Origin: Vibrio pelagius
GTDB taxonomy: Bacteria > Pseudomonadota > Gammaproteobacteria > Enterobacterales > Vibrionaceae
Direction of reading: 5' to 3'
DNA length: 64,000 nucleotides
Assembly: GCF_024347575.1 (NCBI RefSeq)
Contig: NZ_AP025504.1
Span: 496,001-560,000 of the forward strand
Positions within the stretch are counted from its first letter, which is position 1. Each line of letters begins with the position of its first letter. Under the pieces are notes generated by a model. That model was not told the DNA's origin and did no database searches. It was given only the letters and a program-made list of their open reading frames with translations. Made by a program: the position numbers and the translations under genes. Below, piece by piece: positions 27,738 to 36,280 of the stretch.

Positions 27738-28754
27738 TTAAAGTAGACCGTTTGCCTCTAGGAAGCCAGTTACAGAGTCGTAGACTTTCTGTGCATTTGG
27801 AGAACGTTCAGCAAATACTTTCCATTGACCTTTTGCGATTTCACGGAACTTCTTGCGCTCTTCATCAGACCAGTTATGAATCGTGATTTCTGGGTTTGCT
27901 TGCGCTTCTTTCACTGCTGCTTGGTCAGCCATTTTCAACTGAGTTGTCATGTCGTAAGAGAAGTCACGAACAGACGTTTGTAGAATGGTTTGTAGGTCCG
28001 CAGGCATCTTGTCCCACTTCTTCTGAGAGATAGAGATATCGATCAGAGGCAGTGAGTGGAAGCCCGGTTGAACTGGGTGTGTCGCAATGTCATTCATGCC
28101 CGCTTTTTGGTTGGTAGAGAATACCGTGTAGTCAGCCGCATCAATAACGCCTTTGCTCAAACCAGTAAATACCTCAGAACCTGGTAAGTTAACGGGTGTC
28201 GCACCTGCCGCTGCAAATACTTGTTGTACTAGACCTTCAGGAGCACGCAGTTTAAGACCTTTAAGATCATCAACACCGTCTACTGGTACTTTCGAGATGA
28301 ACGATTCCACACCCGTAGTTGAAGCACCAACAAACTTAACGCCGTAAGGAGCGTAAAGTTCAGTCATTAACTCGTTACCACCACCGTAGTTCATGTATTG
28401 CAGCAGTTGTGTTGTATCAGACCAAGCACCAACCATGTTACCGATAAGACCAAATGCTGGATCTTTACCTGAGAAGTAACCTGTCGCCGTTACTTGACCA
28501 TCAAGGATACCCATTTTGATCGCGCCTAGTGTCTCTGTGTGTTTAACCACAGCACCTACTGGCAGAAGATCGATATCGATACGACCATTAGACATTGTCT
28601 CAACACGCTCAGCCCAGTTCTGTTGAACTTTGAAGTTCAAGTCACCAGATGGATCTGAAGATTGGATTTTCAGTTTGAAGTCTGCAGCCATTGCAGAAGT
28701 CGCGAATAGACCTGTTAGGGAGGCAGCAATCAGCGTTTTAGTCATAGCTTTCAT
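27738..28754 (-). CDS. TRAP transporter substrate-binding protein (DctP-like), probable gluconate
   Basis: Periplasmic binding protein of 338 residues with a signal peptide (ATSAMA cleavage) and DctP-family features: GAVVKHTETLGAIKMG, LKGLKLRAPEG with the Arg that usually binds the substrate carboxylate, and GLSKGVIDAADY. I start at ATG 28754, which has AAGGA about nine bases upstream; the frame extends to a GTG at 28778. It leads the operon and lies downstream of two GntR operators and a CRP-like site. The gluconate assignment is inferred from the regulon. Confidence 0.88.
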   Translation of the reverse strand: MKAMTKTLIAASLTGLFATSAMAADFKLKIQSSDPSGDLNFKVQQNWAERVETMSNGRIDIDLLPVGAVVKHTETLGAIKMGILDGQVTATGYFSGKDPAFGLIGNMVGAWSDTTQLLQYMNYGGGNELMTELYAPYGVKFVGASTTGVESFISKVPVDGVDDLKGLKLRAPEGLVQQVFAAAGATPVNLPGSEVFTGLSKGVIDAADYTVFSTNQKAGMNDIATHPVQPGFHSLPLIDISISQKKWDKMPADLQTILQTSVRDFSYDMTTQLKMADQAAVKEAQANPEITIHNWSDEERKKFREIAKGQWKVFAERSPNAQKVYDSVTGFLEANGLL

Positions 28755-28798
28755 TCGGGGTATCCTTATGGGTTTCACTTAATCCGGTTTGTTATTTT

Positions 28799-28838
28799 AT
28801 GTTACCGGTAACGTTGAGTGCGATGTTACCGGTAACTT
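28799..28838. promoter_or_regulatory. Two tandem GntR operators upstream of the TRAP operon
   Basis: ATGTTACCGGTAACGT (28799-28814) and ATGTTACCGGTAACTT (28823-28838) each contain the full TTACCGGTAA core. Their centres are 24 bases apart, a little over two helical turns, so two dimers could bind on nearly the same face. Confidence 0.85.
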
Positions 28839-28850
28839 TACCGAACTGTC

Positions 28851-28866
28851 TATGAGAGAGATCACA
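28851..28866 (-). promoter_or_regulatory. CRP-like site upstream of the TRAP operon
   Basis: On the minus strand the site reads TGTGA-TCTCTC-TCATA, one mismatch from TGTGA-N6-TCACA. It is 13 bases upstream of the distal GntR operator. CRP activation combined with GntR repression is the known logic of gluconate genes in enterics. Confidence 0.6.
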
Positions 28867-28956
28867 TCTTTAACATCAGTAAAACGTTTGCTATCAATAA
28901 GGAAATTACGTGTAAAACGTGACAGTTCAAGAATGACTGACTATGTAATAGTCATT

Positions 28957-29859
28957 CTAAAACAATGAGATAACTAATCCTGACAGAATAAATAGAACAC
29001 CTACACCACGAGTTATGTGCCACTTTTCCTTTAAAAAGTAGATCCCCATCACAACACCAAAGATGATACTTACCTGCCTTAAAGCCACAACCAAGCTGAC
29101 ATTTTCAGTCATGGTCATTGCGAACAGAACCAACCCATAAGTCGCGGCCATCATGACTCCAGCCGTTGCGGCTTTTTTGCGAATGCGCCATGCGTTTGCA
29201 AATTCAATACGCTGATTAGAAAGCAATAACCACATACTGAGCGGCAAAGCTATCGCCCAGAACTGCATACCTAGGTAAAAGACAGATGCATCTCTATTCG
29301 TAACATTATTGGATGCTAAGTTACCGAGCAGTAATAAGGCTTCTTTATCGATGATTGAATAGCCCGTTGTGCCAATCGCTGCGATCAGTGCCCAAAGTAC
29401 CCCAAGATTGAAATAGGCTCGTGGTCTTAGATCGTTAAAACTCTTAAGGGGTACAACGAGACAGCCCAAGGTAATAAGCGTAAATCCAAACCACTGGTTG
29501 TACGTCAACGAATATCCCAACAGCAAAGTGCCAAATCCCACCATCAATACAGGCAGAGCACGAGCCATTGGATATATCACACCGATATCAGCTTGTTTAT
29601 AAGCAACCCCCAACCCCACTAAGTAGATCACCTGACAGATTCCACTCAGCAGTAACAATTGCCAAAACGGTAGACAGATATTAGAGAAGCCGACCGTGTT
29701 GATATACCAAATCAGGTAAGGGGTGAGCAAGCTGGCAGCAGCAAAGCTCGAGGCTAAGAAAAAAGCCGATCCAGAGCTCTGGTTTGATTTGCCCAGCACA
29801 TTCCAGCCTGCATGAAGTAGCGCTGAAATTATCACTAAGACAATGGCGGACAGTTCCAT
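28957..29859 (-). CDS. DMT/EamA-type membrane protein associated with phosphonate use
   Basis: Hydrophobic protein of 300 residues with about ten membrane helices and two EamA-like halves. The family resembles the phosphonate-utilisation-associated membrane proteins known from Vibrio and Pseudomonas aminophosphonate loci (TIGR03340, recalled and not searched). It lies 104 bases downstream of phnR in the same direction, after a hairpin with a T run, and so is the last gene of the phnT-phnU-phnR unit or a separate one. It might export or import an aminophosphonate or related amine; that is inference. Confidence 0.78.
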   Translation of the reverse strand: MELSAIVLVIISALLHAGWNVLGKSNQSSGSAFFLASSFAAASLLTPYLIWYINTVGFSNICLPFWQLLLLSGICQVIYLVGLGVAYKQADIGVIYPMARALPVLMVGFGTLLLGYSLTYNQWFGFTLITLGCLVVPLKSFNDLRPRAYFNLGVLWALIAAIGTTGYSIIDKEALLLLGNLASNNVTNRDASVFYLGMQFWAIALPLSMWLLLSNQRIEFANAWRIRKKAATAGVMMAATYGLVLFAMTMTENVSLVVALRQVSIIFGVVMGIYFLKEKWHITRGVGVLFILSGLVISLF

Positions 29860-29880
29860 GTTCGTTCCAATTTTGAGGAT

Positions 29881-29906
29881 AAAAAGGCCTCTAATGTAGA
29901 GACCTG
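29881..29906 (-). terminator. Hairpin with T run between phnR and the DMT-type gene
   Basis: An imperfect stem (AGG-C-CTCTA / TAGAG-A-CCT) followed on the minus strand by TTTTTATCC. It is probably a partial terminator. Confidence 0.5.
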
Positions 29907-29963
29907 ATTAGGGGGTTAGCTTAATTAACCGACGTGTACCGAGACCTTCTATCAGCTCACCGT

Positions 29964-30668
29964 CTAGCGTTCTAGATGAGCTACGGATTCGATACTGATG
30001 GCATCATGTCGCCAATATTCAATGTCGCAGTCAATTAACTCACCATCTTGGTTATAATTGATCCTCTCAACCACCATCGCCGGTGAGCCCGACGTCGCTC
30101 GAAGTGCCTGAGCCGTCTCTCCCAGCAGTGAAGTCGTACTCACTCGATAACGGATCGTCTGGTAGACAACGCCAAAGTGCTCTCGATAAATATCGGTAAG
30201 TGATTTAGAGAGATCATGCTCCAACAAGTTTGGGAACAACTCAGGGCGAATATAGTTGGTCACATACACCACTGGCCTGTCTTCGAGATAACGAACTCGG
30301 TCAACTCGGTAAACATCAGAGAAAGGAGCCAACTTTAACAATCGAGTCGCCTCTTTCGTCGCCAATATGCCTTTAGCTGCAATCAATTCCGTCTTAGGCT
30401 GACGATTTTGCGACAACGCCATGTTGGTAAAGTTAAGTGTTTGAGTCGGATCGTAACGCAGTGGCTCCGGTGAAATAAACCAACCTCTGCGATCTTCTCG
30501 ATAAATGCGCCCTTCCGCTTCTAATGAAGACAAGGCTTCACGCAAGGTAACGCGAGTCGTATCGAAAGACTCCGCCAACTTACGCTCTGCAGGCAGCTTC
30601 TGTCTTGGAGAAAGCATCCCAGACTCAATCTGCTCAACAATGACATCTTTAATTTTTACGTACTGCAC
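29964..30668 (-). CDS. phnR: GntR/HutC-family regulator of phosphonate use
   Basis: Regulator of 234 residues: winged helix-turn-helix (QKLPAERKLAESFDTTRVTL, residues 23-42) and a UTRA ligand-binding domain from about residue 85. It closely resembles the PhnR proteins of aminoethylphosphonate loci. The start is GTG at 30668, supported by AAGGA six bases upstream and by an in-frame stop above it. It is encoded 77 bases after the permease gene. Palindromes TGGTATRTACCA found upstream of phnT, phnS and phnW are its probable operators. Confidence 0.88.
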   Translation of the reverse strand: MQYVKIKDVIVEQIESGMLSPRQKLPAERKLAESFDTTRVTLREALSSLEAEGRIYREDRRGWFISPEPLRYDPTQTLNFTNMALSQNRQPKTELIAAKGILATKEATRLLKLAPFSDVYRVDRVRYLEDRPVVYVTNYIRPELFPNLLEHDLSKSLTDIYREHFGVVYQTIRYRVSTTSLLGETAQALRATSGSPAMVVERINYNQDGELIDCDIEYWRHDAISIESVAHLER

Positions 30669-30745
30669 CCATTTTCCTTTTAATTATTCTATCTGGTGGC
30701 CGCTCCATGGCCCCGCATATAAATTCTTATTCGCCAAGCCGCGAA

Positions 30746-32470
30746 TTATCGCTTACGCCACGCCTGTGTGCGCTTTTCAAACAGCTTATTGATAACCAAG
30801 TGAACCACTTTAGCACTCGCTGCCGACAGCATAATCATCACCGCCATCGCTGCAGCTGCTCCAGTCTGTCCAGCATCATCCATGTTGAGAACCGAAACTG
30901 AGGCTGGAATGGTATCCGTTGAATATAAGAATACTACCGCAGAAGTCGTAGTTAGTGCATTAATAAACAAGTAAGTCGCGATGTCTAATATAGCGGGCAA
31001 GCATACCGGCACCGTTACTTTAAAGAACAGCTTGTATTGAGGAAGGTTGACCGAGGCAGCTGTCGCTTCAATCTCTGTGGGGAGCTGTTTCAATGCCGTA
31101 AGAGCTGTCATATGACCGACCGTGTAATAGTGCACTACGGTATTGATCACAAGGAATGTCATCGTGCCATACAGGAAGTTCAGCGGATTGTTCAGGTCAT
31201 TAAAGTAAAAGATATAACCTAAGCCTAGAACCATGCCTGGAACCGCCATCGGAACTACGCTCAACATCTGCATGACTTGGCGAATTGGAGCAAATGCGCG
31301 GCCTTTCTCTATGCCGTATGCACCAAGGAAAATCAGTACGGTACCAATGACCGCCGCCCAAGCACCCAATGTTAACGAGTTGAAAAACGGCGTCCAACCA
31401 TAAGTACTCATTTCAGCGAAGTTATAGTTGTTAAGCGTCAGTGCTTTGTTCCAAGGCCAAAAAGTCACCATAGAGCCGTAGATCGCCATACCTAAGACAA
31501 CCACGACAGCAGCTGAAATCATCAAACAATAGATAAAGCAAACACTGTCTCGAACCATACTAGGCTTTGGCTGATAGGCGACAGAACGTGTATCGAATAG
31601 ACTTTTCTGTTTCTTTTGCACCCAGCGATCCACACCAAATGCCAAAGCCGCTGGCAGGAGTAACAAGATACTGGTAACAGCGCCCATAGAGAAGTTCTGC
31701 TGACCAACCACCTGCTTAAAGATGTCAGTAGAAAGAACGTTGTAGCTGCCACCAATTACTTTCGGCACACCGAAATCACACACCACGAGTGTAAAGACGA
31801 CGATCAATGTACTGATCAAACCGTATTTGGCTGCGGGCAGAGTCACCACAAAAAAAGTTTTTAGAGGAGAAGTATTAAGCGCTCGTGCTGCTTCGTACAA
31901 GCGAGCATCTGACGTGCGCAATGAGGTAGTCAAAATCATTAATGCGTGAGGGAAGGTCCAAAAAATCAAACCTAATGAGATTCCTATCAAGCCATAGACT
32001 GAGTGTCCACCAAGCATTTCTTTTGCGATACCCTGATTACCGAACAGAAAGATTAAGCTTATCGCAGGGAGCAATGAAGGCGCTAAAATCGGCGCAGAAC
32101 CAAGGACTTGGAACAACCCTTTCATCGGCATACAAGATCGCGTTAGAGCATAAGCATAACCAAATGCGAGTACACCTACGACAACCGTCACCAACACTCC
32201 AAGAGTAAATGTGTTACCCACCGATTGCCAAAGGCTTGCTGAAGAGAAATACGTCGCGAAGTTTTGCAGGCCAACAAACTCCCCTTCGCCATTCTGAACA
32301 CTTTTTTTAAGCATCGCCCATAATGGCATCAAGATGAAAAGCACCATCACCACAGACAAAAACGCGAGTAAGCTAAATAAGATGACATTGTCTTTACTTA
32401 CCCGCGCAAGAAGCGGTGTTACGCTCTGCTGAATTCGTTGTTTAGATTGCATCATTTGTGTCGATTCCAT
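30746..32470 (-). CDS. phnU: 2-aminoethylphosphonate ABC transporter permease (two permease domains fused)
   Basis: Inner-membrane permease of 574 residues with about 12 helices and two binding-protein-dependent permease domains, as in FbpB-type proteins; each half has an EAA-like loop (YEAARALNTSPLKTFFVVTLP and EIEATAASVNLPQYKLFFKV). It starts five bases after the ATPase gene stop. With PhnS and PhnT it forms the importer for 2-aminoethylphosphonate. Alternative start codons within the first six residues are possible. Confidence 0.88.
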   Translation of the reverse strand: MESTQMMQSKQRIQQSVTPLLARVSKDNVILFSLLAFLSVVMVLFILMPLWAMLKKSVQNGEGEFVGLQNFATYFSSASLWQSVGNTFTLGVLVTVVVGVLAFGYAYALTRSCMPMKGLFQVLGSAPILAPSLLPAISLIFLFGNQGIAKEMLGGHSVYGLIGISLGLIFWTFPHALMILTTSLRTSDARLYEAARALNTSPLKTFFVVTLPAAKYGLISTLIVVFTLVVCDFGVPKVIGGSYNVLSTDIFKQVVGQQNFSMGAVTSILLLLPAALAFGVDRWVQKKQKSLFDTRSVAYQPKPSMVRDSVCFIYCLMISAAVVVVLGMAIYGSMVTFWPWNKALTLNNYNFAEMSTYGWTPFFNSLTLGAWAAVIGTVLIFLGAYGIEKGRAFAPIRQVMQMLSVVPMAVPGMVLGLGYIFYFNDLNNPLNFLYGTMTFLVINTVVHYYTVGHMTALTALKQLPTEIEATAASVNLPQYKLFFKVTVPVCLPAILDIATYLFINALTTTSAVVFLYSTDTIPASVSVLNMDDAGQTGAAAAMAVMIMLSAASAKVVHLVINKLFEKRTQAWRKR

Positions 32471-32475
32471 GACAG

Positions 32476-33585
32476 TTACGCTGCCTCATCTTTAGATATA
32501 AGACGCTCATTGCTTGGATACGCGCGCAGCCCATCCTGATCGAGCGCCACATAACGAATGTCTCCACGACGCAGCTTCATGTCACTAAAGGTTTTGACTG
32601 GCACATCAACCACAATCTGCTTCGCTCTTGGGTCATGCTGAAGTTCACACTCAACGCGATAAAATGCGCCCAAAAATTCGCTCGACACAATACGAACAGG
32701 AAGAGATTCACTAAAACGATCGACAAAGTGGAGCTGCTCGGGTCGTACAGCAATATCAAATCGCTCACCAACCTTGGTATCTCGATTATCTAACTTTGGC
32801 AAGGTTAGAATGGACTCTGCAATACGCATCTTAGAATCTGCAATCACTGAAGTTTCAATGAAATTCATACAGCCAACAAACTCAGCGACAAATCGAGTCG
32901 CGGGCTTTTGGTAGATCTCTTGTGGCGCGCCAACTTGCTCAATAACACCATGATTCATCACCACAATGCGATCAGCCATAGTTAACGCTTCATCTTGGTC
33001 GTGCGTCACCATGATAGTGGTAATACCGAGTTTTCTTTGTAACTGGCAAATCTCGTCTCGTAGGTGTGTTCTTACTTTGGCATCCAACGCCGAAAGTGGC
33101 TCATCAAGCAGCAGAAGCCCCGGAGAGAGCGCTAACGCACGAGCAAGCGCCACACGCTGTTGCTGGCCACCAGATAATTGGTTTGGGTATTTCTGCCCAG
33201 ATCCAGGCAAACCAATGGTCTCTAGCCAGCTCTCAACCGCTTCCAACGCCTCTTTGTTCGACATACCTTGATTTTTTAAGCCAATCGCAATGTTCTCTTC
33301 AACGGTCAGATTAGGAAAAAGCGCATAAGACTGAAATACAATGCCGAAATCACGTTTCTCAGGTGGAAGAAAGGTTGTATCAACTTGGTTCTGCTCAATA
33401 CGCCCAGAGGTTGGAAGATCTAAGCCCGCAATGGCACGTAAAAGGGTCGTTTTTCCACAACCAGACGGTCCCAAGAAGCAGACAAACTCCCCTTTTTCGA
33501 TCGACAAGGAGATATTTTTCAACGCCGTAAATTGACCAAACTGTTTTACAACGTTTTCTATATTCAGATAGGTTGAATTGCTCAT
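32476..33585 (-). CDS. phnT: 2-aminoethylphosphonate ABC transporter ATP-binding protein
   Basis: ATPase of 369 residues: Walker A GPSGCGKTT near 40, signature LSGGQQQRVALARAL near 140, Walker B LLLLDEPLSALD, His switch MVTHDQDEAL and a C-terminal TOBE-like domain. I start at ATG 33585; an upstream GTG at 33597 is possible. The palindrome TGGTATATACCA lies 20 bases upstream of the start. It is the first gene of phnT-phnU-phnR. The binding-protein gene phnS is separated from it by the TonB-dependent receptor and the FAD oxidoreductase genes. Confidence 0.88.
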   Translation of the reverse strand: MSNSTYLNIENVVKQFGQFTALKNISLSIEKGEFVCFLGPSGCGKTTLLRAIAGLDLPTSGRIEQNQVDTTFLPPEKRDFGIVFQSYALFPNLTVEENIAIGLKNQGMSNKEALEAVESWLETIGLPGSGQKYPNQLSGGQQQRVALARALALSPGLLLLDEPLSALDAKVRTHLRDEICQLQRKLGITTIMVTHDQDEALTMADRIVVMNHGVIEQVGAPQEIYQKPATRFVAEFVGCMNFIETSVIADSKMRIAESILTLPKLDNRDTKVGERFDIAVRPEQLHFVDRFSESLPVRIVSSEFLGAFYRVECELQHDPRAKQIVVDVPVKTFSDMKLRRGDIRYVALDQDGLRAYPSNERLISKDEAA

Positions 33586-33605
33586 TTTCTGCAGCACTCT
33601 TTAAA

Positions 33606-33617
33606 TGGTATATACCA
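33606..33617. promoter_or_regulatory. Candidate PhnR operator upstream of phnT
   Basis: TGGTATATACCA is a perfect 12-base palindrome, 20 bases before the phnT start. Near-identical sequences occur at 38942-38953 (phnS) and 39130-39141 (phnW). GTATAC-type palindromes are typical targets of GntR/HutC regulators. Confidence 0.7.
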
Positions 33618-33881
33618 AATCTAAACTCTGAATATTTCAGTTGAGTGACAAATTTATAGAAGCTAAATGACAGTTATATTGCGTTTGTATAACGGTTCGG
33701 TTTCGTGTTCGAAAAGCATTGGAGGTTTACGAAAAACACTTCCCGTGACAGATACCAAAGGTTACTTCTACTGTGTACATACAGGCTCAACGCCTTAGAA
33801 CAATTTAGATGGATTAACTAAATAGAAATCACATAGCTAGGCAATAATTCCACATTTTTATCCATTGGCAGCAATACAAAC

Positions 33882-33916
33882 CAAACATTAATGATAACCA
33901 ATATCATTAATGTTTG
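33882..33916. promoter_or_regulatory. 35-base palindrome with Fur-like box upstream of TonB-dependent receptor
   Basis: Two perfect 15-base arms, CAAACATTAATGATA (33882-33896) and TATCATTAATGTTTG (33902-33916), are separated by ACCAA. The inner part, AATGATA-N5-TATCATT, resembles the Fur consensus. It lies 58 bases before the receptor start, as expected for an iron-regulated promoter. The symmetry goes well beyond the 19-base Fur site. Confidence 0.7.
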
Positions 33917-33974
33917 TGTAATTGATAAATATTCATATAATCCTCACTCCAAGAAACTACTATAAGTCATTGTT

Positions 33975-36158
33975 ATGAGTATTTACTCTAGCCCCATTTT
34001 TAAGTTAAGCCTGCTCTCAATTGCTGTCTTTCAATCGTTTAACGCAGTTTCGTCTGAAGCTGCAGATGAGTCTGTTGAAGTGATTGGTGTTCAATATGCC
34101 AAACCCATTACCGTATCGGAACCAGGACAAACCACCATCGACTGGCAAGAAGTAGAAGAACAGCAATATTCTAACTTTGCGTCTCTTGTCGACTCTGTGC
34201 CCGGTGCACACCTCGACGGAGGTGCACGTTCCGGTGGTGAGCGTATCAATATCCGTGGTTTTTCTGACCCAAGCGATATAGCCGTATTCGTTGATGGCGC
34301 ACCGATCGGTTTTCAACAATACCGCTACGGCACATTTTTCTTCGACCCATTTTTGATTGGCGAAGCGGAAATTATTAAAGGTGCACATGACTATCGAGCA
34401 CTCAACGGTAAGTTTGGTGGCACTATTCACATCAAAACCAAAACGGTTGATGACTTGCTAACACCGGGAGAAAACTTCGGCTTCCGTGCCAATCAGAGAT
34501 ACAACACCAACGGCGACTCGATGGCATACAACCTGAGCGTCTATGGTAAAAGCGACACTGGGTTTTACTATATCGCTAATGGCTCGGTGACAGACTCTGA
34601 CGATATCCATGTCGGTGGCTCAGATAGTGGCTTGGATTATTCTGGGTATGAGCAAGAAAACATGTTGTTAAAGTTCGGGTACGAAAACAACAACCATCAA
34701 TTTGAACTAAGCCACACTCGCTATAAAGACGAAGGGCGTAAACCGTGGGCTAACCGACGCGGCGAGATGCCAACGATTAATCAAAGAGCCATAGAAAAAT
34801 ATGGTTCACTAGAGGCGGCAAAATACGCATATACAGTCTACAACGAATACACCGACAACACGACGACAGCTTCATATCATTACTCACCATCTAGCCCTTA
34901 CATTGATTTCAACATTAAGGCTGCAAGGTCTGAGAATGATCGTCATTGGGTACGTCCAGATATTGCCTTTGAGAAGATGTGGGTATCCGTTGCAAGTTAC
35001 GGGCACGAATCTTGGCTTAGCTACAAGCGAGATTTTGTCGATATCTATAACACCGCGATTCTTGGTAACCACACTTTAGTCACGGGTCTCCAGTATCAAA
35101 AAACGGAACGTGATTCATTGGTTTTCAATGCGTCAAATGACCATAAACCAGGAAAAAACTATGGTTGGTACACACCGTATTATGAACCTTCTGGTACGCA
35201 AAAAACCTATGCGGTCTATATTGCAGACCACTTCCAAGCGACACCTAACTTTACCATCACTCCGTCTTTAAGATATGAGTATATCGTCAGTGAAGGTAAA
35301 GGTAATGCGGCACCAGATTACAACGATCCAGCTACAGGGCACGACTACAGTGAAACAACACATGAAGGTTTCAGCCCTCGTATCGACCTTGACTACGAAG
35401 CAACAGATCGCACGCGTTTAAATTTCTCATACGCTTATGCTCTAAAAGCGCCAACAATAGACAACTTGTATTCGGTACAATTTGCTCGTGCAAAAGCACC
35501 ATCGACATCTCGCAACCTTGAGGTATCACGAATCCATGCTTACCAAGCCAGTGTAATCAACATCACTGACGGGCTATTAAACGATAGTGATTCTATCGGC
35601 ACTGAATTCACGATTTTCTACAATGATGTGAGTGATCACGTACACAACCGAGTGGGCGCTAATTTAGATAAGGAAACGGATGAAAATCAAAGTTGGTTTA
35701 CTAACCTAGATGGCTACCGTAATCACGGCTTCGAACTCATCAGCCAATATCGTATTGCTGATTTCTTTAGCGACTTTTCAGTGGCTTACGTTCGTGGCAA
35801 ATACAAAGGAAGTTTATCTGATTCGACAGGCAGTGATGAAGATTTCCCAAGTACACCGCCACTCAACATAAACCTTGGTTTAGGCTATGAATGGAGTGAA
35901 GGCTTAACGACTGGTTGGAAGGTTCGTTGGTACGACGCTCAAACGAAAACGGGCGAGACCAAAACCTACAGCTACCCAGCGAGCCAGCAATATACACTTC
36001 AAGACATTTATGCGACTTGGGAAGTTCAACAAGTCAAAGGGCTCTCGTTCGGTGCAATTGTGACTAACTTGACGGATCGCTACTACGAAGCTTATCTATC
36101 TAAAGGGATACCTTCGCCGGGTCGAGAAATTAAGTTAAGTGCCGCTTACCAGTTCTAA
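33975..36158 (+). CDS. TonB-dependent outer-membrane receptor
   Basis: Receptor of 727 residues with a signal peptide (residues 1-27 approximately), a TonB-box-like ESVEVIGV, a plug domain (SLVDSVPGAHLDGGARSGGERINIRGF and an IIKGAHDYRALNGKFGG stretch) and a 22-strand barrel ending in SAAYQF. The plug resembles haem/haemoglobin or transferrin-type receptors, but the ligand cannot be fixed. A Fur-like palindrome precedes it. Its place inside the aminophosphonate island, between phnT and the FAD oxidoreductase, is unusual: it may be an iron receptor inserted there or may import a phosphonate-containing metal ligand. Confidence 0.88.
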   Translation: MSIYSSPIFKLSLLSIAVFQSFNAVSSEAADESVEVIGVQYAKPITVSEPGQTTIDWQEVEEQQYSNFASLVDSVPGAHLDGGARSGGERINIRGFSDPSDIAVFVDGAPIGFQQYRYGTFFFDPFLIGEAEIIKGAHDYRALNGKFGGTIHIKTKTVDDLLTPGENFGFRANQRYNTNGDSMAYNLSVYGKSDTGFYYIANGSVTDSDDIHVGGSDSGLDYSGYEQENMLLKFGYENNNHQFELSHTRYKDEGRKPWANRRGEMPTINQRAIEKYGSLEAAKYAYTVYNEYTDNTTTASYHYSPSSPYIDFNIKAARSENDRHWVRPDIAFEKMWVSVASYGHESWLSYKRDFVDIYNTAILGNHTLVTGLQYQKTERDSLVFNASNDHKPGKNYGWYTPYYEPSGTQKTYAVYIADHFQATPNFTITPSLRYEYIVSEGKGNAAPDYNDPATGHDYSETTHEGFSPRIDLDYEATDRTRLNFSYAYALKAPTIDNLYSVQFARAKAPSTSRNLEVSRIHAYQASVINITDGLLNDSDSIGTEFTIFYNDVSDHVHNRVGANLDKETDENQSWFTNLDGYRNHGFELISQYRIADFFSDFSVAYVRGKYKGSLSDSTGSDEDFPSTPPLNINLGLGYEWSEGLTTGWKVRWYDAQTKTGETKTYSYPASQQYTLQDIYATWEVQQVKGLSFGAIVTNLTDRYYEAYLSKGIPSPGREIKLSAAYQF

Positions 36159-36220
36159 GCAAGCATTTAGTTCATTTGAGACGACGGTCATTTACTGAAT
36201 GTCGGCCAATATTTGGTGCT

Positions 36221-36260
36221 AGCCAAAGGTAACCAACAGAGCGTTTGGTTACCTTTGGCT
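36221..36260. terminator. Long bidirectional hairpin between receptor and FAD oxidoreductase
   Basis: Sixteen-base perfect arms (36221-36236 and 36245-36260) around an 8-base loop, followed by GGGTCAATTTTTGG on the plus strand. It separates two convergent genes. Confidence 0.8.
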
Positions 36261-36280
36261 GGGTCAATTTTTGGTGTTTA

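Larger units (their letters stand above)
33586..33974. other. Divergent intergenic region between phnT and TonB-dependent receptor
   Basis: It contains the candidate PhnR operator (33606-33617) next to phnT and the 35-base palindrome with a Fur-like core (33882-33916) next to the receptor. No gene was recognised between them. Confidence 0.6.

Noticed and set aside
34017..34430. 137-codon minus-strand frame inside the TonB-dependent receptor gene
   Set aside because: It lies wholly inside the receptor plug coding sequence, which is intact; no motif or start signal supports it.
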